64,000 nucleotides of DNA from Diogma glabrata (lineage: Eukaryota; Arthropoda; Insecta; Diptera; Cylindrotomidae): positions 69,648,019 through 69,712,018 of the forward strand of contig OY856186.1 of NCBI GenBank assembly GCA_963693315.1, read 5' to 3'. The first letter of the stretch is position 1. Each line of letters begins with the position of its first letter. Under the pieces are notes generated by a model, which worked only from the letters and a program-made list of their open reading frames with translations, did no database searches and had not been told where the DNA came from. Positions 61,310 through 64,000 of the stretch are shown one piece after another. Both the position numbers and the translations under genes were made by a program.

Positions 61310-62975
61310 TATGTCCAAATGATACAGGTTCACTTGAAAATGGAAGATCTGGATTCATTTCAAATTTGGATAAATTGGCGGGGGGTCTCCCTAACACCTC
61401 TAAGTTTAAATCATGAATAACTTCTCATCCCGGACTATGATCTTATTGAAACTTAGTATATAAGGTTTTAGTACATTTTCCAATATTTCTGCATACCAAC
61501 TTCCGGTTTGTCACTTCCGGTTAAAAAGTTTTTTTTCAGGTGTTTATCCCTACTGTAGCCTACAATTGCCGATCGATTTTCATGAAACGTTGGTAAAAGC
61601 TTTCAAATAACATGAGAAAGATTTTATCTGCTTTTGGAGTACATTGTATAAAGGGTTTGGGGGTTCACCATACAACAGGTGGTTTTTTCCACAATGTTTT
61701 TATGTTTGTTGGGTGCATAAAACATTCATTCGTGAATGAATTTCGATGACACTTTGGAAAAAGATGCAAACATGTATGACAAGGAACTGATTATTTTTTG
61801 AGCGATAGTGAACAAAATGGTGTGGGGTCCCTGGAGCACTTGTTTTTTTGAAAGCTCTATAACATCTGTACCTGATAATTGAATTGGATAAAATGTGGTA
61901 CATGAGTATTTAGTACGGTTCACAATAGTTCTGCATCCCAACTTCCGGTTTTTCACTTCCGTTAAAAAAATTTTTTTGTACTTTTTCGAAGTTTTTTCAG
62001 TGTCTTTATGCACACTGCAGCCTACAATAATAAAGTGATTATGATGAAACTTATGAAAAGGGTTCCAATTAGTGTGAGAAGATAATTATCATCTTTTGAA
62101 ACACATTGATCAAAGTGGCGGGGGATCTACGATACAAATGCTGACTTTTCACACTTTGTTTTTAAGTTTGTTGGGAGCATACAGACTTCATTCATTAATT
62201 TATTCTAATGACACTTTGAAAAAATATGGAGACTTAAGTAATAAAGAACTGATTAGTTTTTGGATAATATTGGTATAAGTGGGGGGGGGGGGGTCCTCCC
62301 GAACACCTGTTTAATGTGTCACACTTTTTTCAATGTTTGTCGGCAGCACACAGCATTCGTTCGTGAACGAATTTTGATGACACTTTGGAAAAAGATGCAG
62401 ACATATATGGCAAGGAACTGATTAGTTTTTGAGCGATAGTGAACAAAGTGGTTGGGGGTGTCCCATACACCTGTTTTTTGAAAGCTCAATAACATCTGTA
62501 CCTGATAATCGAATTGGATGAAACTTGATACATGGGCATGGGCATTACGGTTCACAACAGTTCTGCATCCCAACTTCCAGTTTTTCAATTTCGGTAAAAA
62601 TTTTTTTTTGCAAATTTCAATTTTTTTCAGTGTCTTTATGCACACTACAGCCTACAATAATGAAGTGATTATGATGAAACTTATGGAAAAGGGTCCAATT
62701 AGTGTGATAAGATAATTATCATCTTTTGGAACACATTGATTAAAGTGGCGGGGGGTCTACCATACAACTGCTGACTTTTCACACTTTGTTTTTAAAGTTT
62801 GTTGCGAGCATACAGACTTCATTCATTAATCAATTCTAATGAGACTTTGGAAAAAGATGGAGACTTAAATGACAAAGAATTGATTAGTTTTTGGACAATA
62901 TTGGGATAAGTGGTACGGGGCCTCCCGAACACCTGTTTACTGTGTCATCATTTTTTCAATGTTTGTTGTAATATT
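61310..62975 (+). repeat. Family P tandem array, period about 630 bp
   Basis: The first part (61318-61700) matches the arms of the palindrome at 11901-14257 (GTTCACTTGAAAATGGAAGA, GGCGGGGGGTCTCC, CCTACTGTAGCCTACAATT). Then 61690-62345 is repeated as 62340-62970, offset about 631 bp (landmarks CGTGAATGAA/CGTGAACGAA, and GCACACTGCAGCC/GCACACTACAGCC). A pure G run lies at about 62281-62293. Unlike 11901-14257 it is not palindromic. ORFs on either strand (for example 61726-62013 and 62319-62645) are translations of the repeat. Confidence 0.8.
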
Positions 62976-63391
62976 TTTAGTATTAGAACTACGAAGTCAA
63001 TAACGTTGGTTAGCTTTTAATTAACGTATTTGATGGATATTAGCTCATTATATATCCAGAACACTGTTTCCAGAGCTGTGGTGAAGTCAGTCTATGCATC
63101 AGCGTCGCAATATTTTTTTTAGCTTTGCACTTGTTTTTTCAGTTTTGCCCTTAAAAATACTTGAGAATCGAACAGAACAAAGTCACATTTTATGGATCTG
63201 TCAAAATTGTTTAACAAAATAAAGGAATTCAATTTTTTAATGTATATTATTATTTTTAAACTATTTAGATATTTTGATTTAAAAAAATTACATCATTTGT
63301 ATATGTTTTTTCTTATTTTTTTATAATATACTAATAGATTTTTTCTTTATTTTTGTTATGTTGTCGTCCTGTACAAGGCAAAACTTCTGCA
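62976..63391. other. Non-coding AT-rich stretch
   Basis: No feature recognised. Confidence 0.45.
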
Positions 63392-64000
63392 TTAGGGATT
63401 GCAATCCCGTGGTGTTTTATTAATCCCGGGACTACGGGGATAAATAATTAAGAAAAAACACAATTTTCAAATAAAAGTACATTATTAATTTTTTAGTGTC
63501 GAAAAGAATAAACACATAAAATATTAACTTACTAATTCAACTTCTTAAAAAAAAAATTTGAAGAACCAAAATAAAACTTTAATAATATTACATAAAGAAA
63601 ATCCAGTACCATACACTTTCGAATGATTTAAGAAATAGATTTTAGAAAACATAATTCGTCAAACTGATTTATCGTCAAACCTGCTTGTTAATTTGGAAAT
63701 AATATTTCCGAAGGTTGAAGAAGCCCGTTCCGATTCCACACTTCTTGATGGAATGGTCAGTAAATTATTATACATTCACTGCAAATGGGGTCCTCTATGA
63801 CGGCTTTGCTTACTTATTTTCATTTCTCTACCAATTGCGGTGACCATTTTAATATTTTATGTTGTTGTATTCTGACCAAAAAAGTTTTTTTATAGGTATT
63901 AAGGGTGAATTAAATTGTTACAGTTTATCTTCCAAATTGCTTTTCTCTACTAAATCGACTGACATCTTATCCTTAGTTACATTTTCGTTGTAATCTCTGC
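63392..64000 (-). mobile_element. hAT transposon, 3' end; continues beyond the window
   Basis: TAGGGATTGCAATCCCG at about 63392, followed by TTAATCCCGGGACTACGGGG, is of the kind found at hAT ends that carry iterated ATCCCG. Immediately inside it, the minus strand encodes the C-terminus of a hAT transposase. The rest of the element lies to the right of the window, within the chn intron. Confidence 0.6.
63612..63835 (-). pseudogene. hAT transposase C-terminal dimerisation region
   Basis: Minus-strand translation from about 63835 gives IGREMKISKQSRHRGP and HLQ-MYNNLLTIPSRSVE. Next come SERASSTFGNIISKLTSRFD and, after a stop, RIMFSKIYFLNHS. This is the hATC domain, in which the S-V-E-S-E-R-A-F/S-S block and the following helix mediate dimerisation. 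In-frame stops (within HLQ-MYN and after DDKSV) indicate a dead copy. The catalytic domain would lie outside the window. Confidence 0.75.

Overview
The window is AT-rich nuclear DNA from an insect or other arthropod. It holds one recognisable host gene, and most of the remaining sequence I can interpret is transposons and their debris. The host gene has GT-AG introns and encodes a C2H2 zinc-finger protein that I recognise as the orthologue of Drosophila charlatan (chn), an NRSF/REST-like transcription factor. The Jockey/CR1, RTE, Ty3/gypsy, PIF/Harbinger and hAT elements fit an arthropod. I cannot name the species or order from this sequence. I found no rRNA, tRNA or CRISPR array.

Layout. 1-6885: two interleaved giant inverted repeats containing a 213-bp (TA)n tract. 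7480-16140: a decayed Jockey-type LINE split by a 6.4-kb block of foldback elements (8705-10186; 10612-14905, itself invaded by a 2.36-kb palindrome at 11901-14257). 17740-20238: interleaved inverted repeats around a broken, transposase-like orphan ORF. 20243-22930: hairpin MITEs and two degenerate minisatellites. 23727-25774: a 2.05-kb foldback with a candidate 4-bp target duplication, whose loop carries the C-terminus of the same orphan family.

26995-35090 is a three-level nest. An old gypsy copy is interrupted at its integrase by a sequence with TG...CA ends and a 4-bp duplication. That sequence is in turn interrupted by an apparently full-length two-ORF LINE (28772-33919). 35100-46600 is mostly non-coding: a dispersed repeat, hairpins, a foldback, two Harbinger-like elements (one keeping an N-terminal transposase fragment) and a 678-bp MITE with TA duplication.

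46606-60062 is chn on the plus strand: an exon with 5' UTR and six zinc fingers, a 10.1-kb intron holding a minus-strand gypsy RT fragment and a shattered RTE LINE, and a 684-codon exon whose last finger continues in an exon beyond the window. 60360-62975 holds a hairpin, a GC-richer repeat and a tandem array related to the palindrome at 11901-14257. 63392-64000 is the 3' end of a minus-strand hAT transposon cut by the window edge.

The points most worth a second look are: (i) one orphan transposase-like family found inside two foldback elements of unlike architecture; (ii) hairpins scattered over the window that share only a GC-rich core of about 22 nt; and (iii) the nested insertion at 27-34 kb, whose outer junctions can be read to the base.
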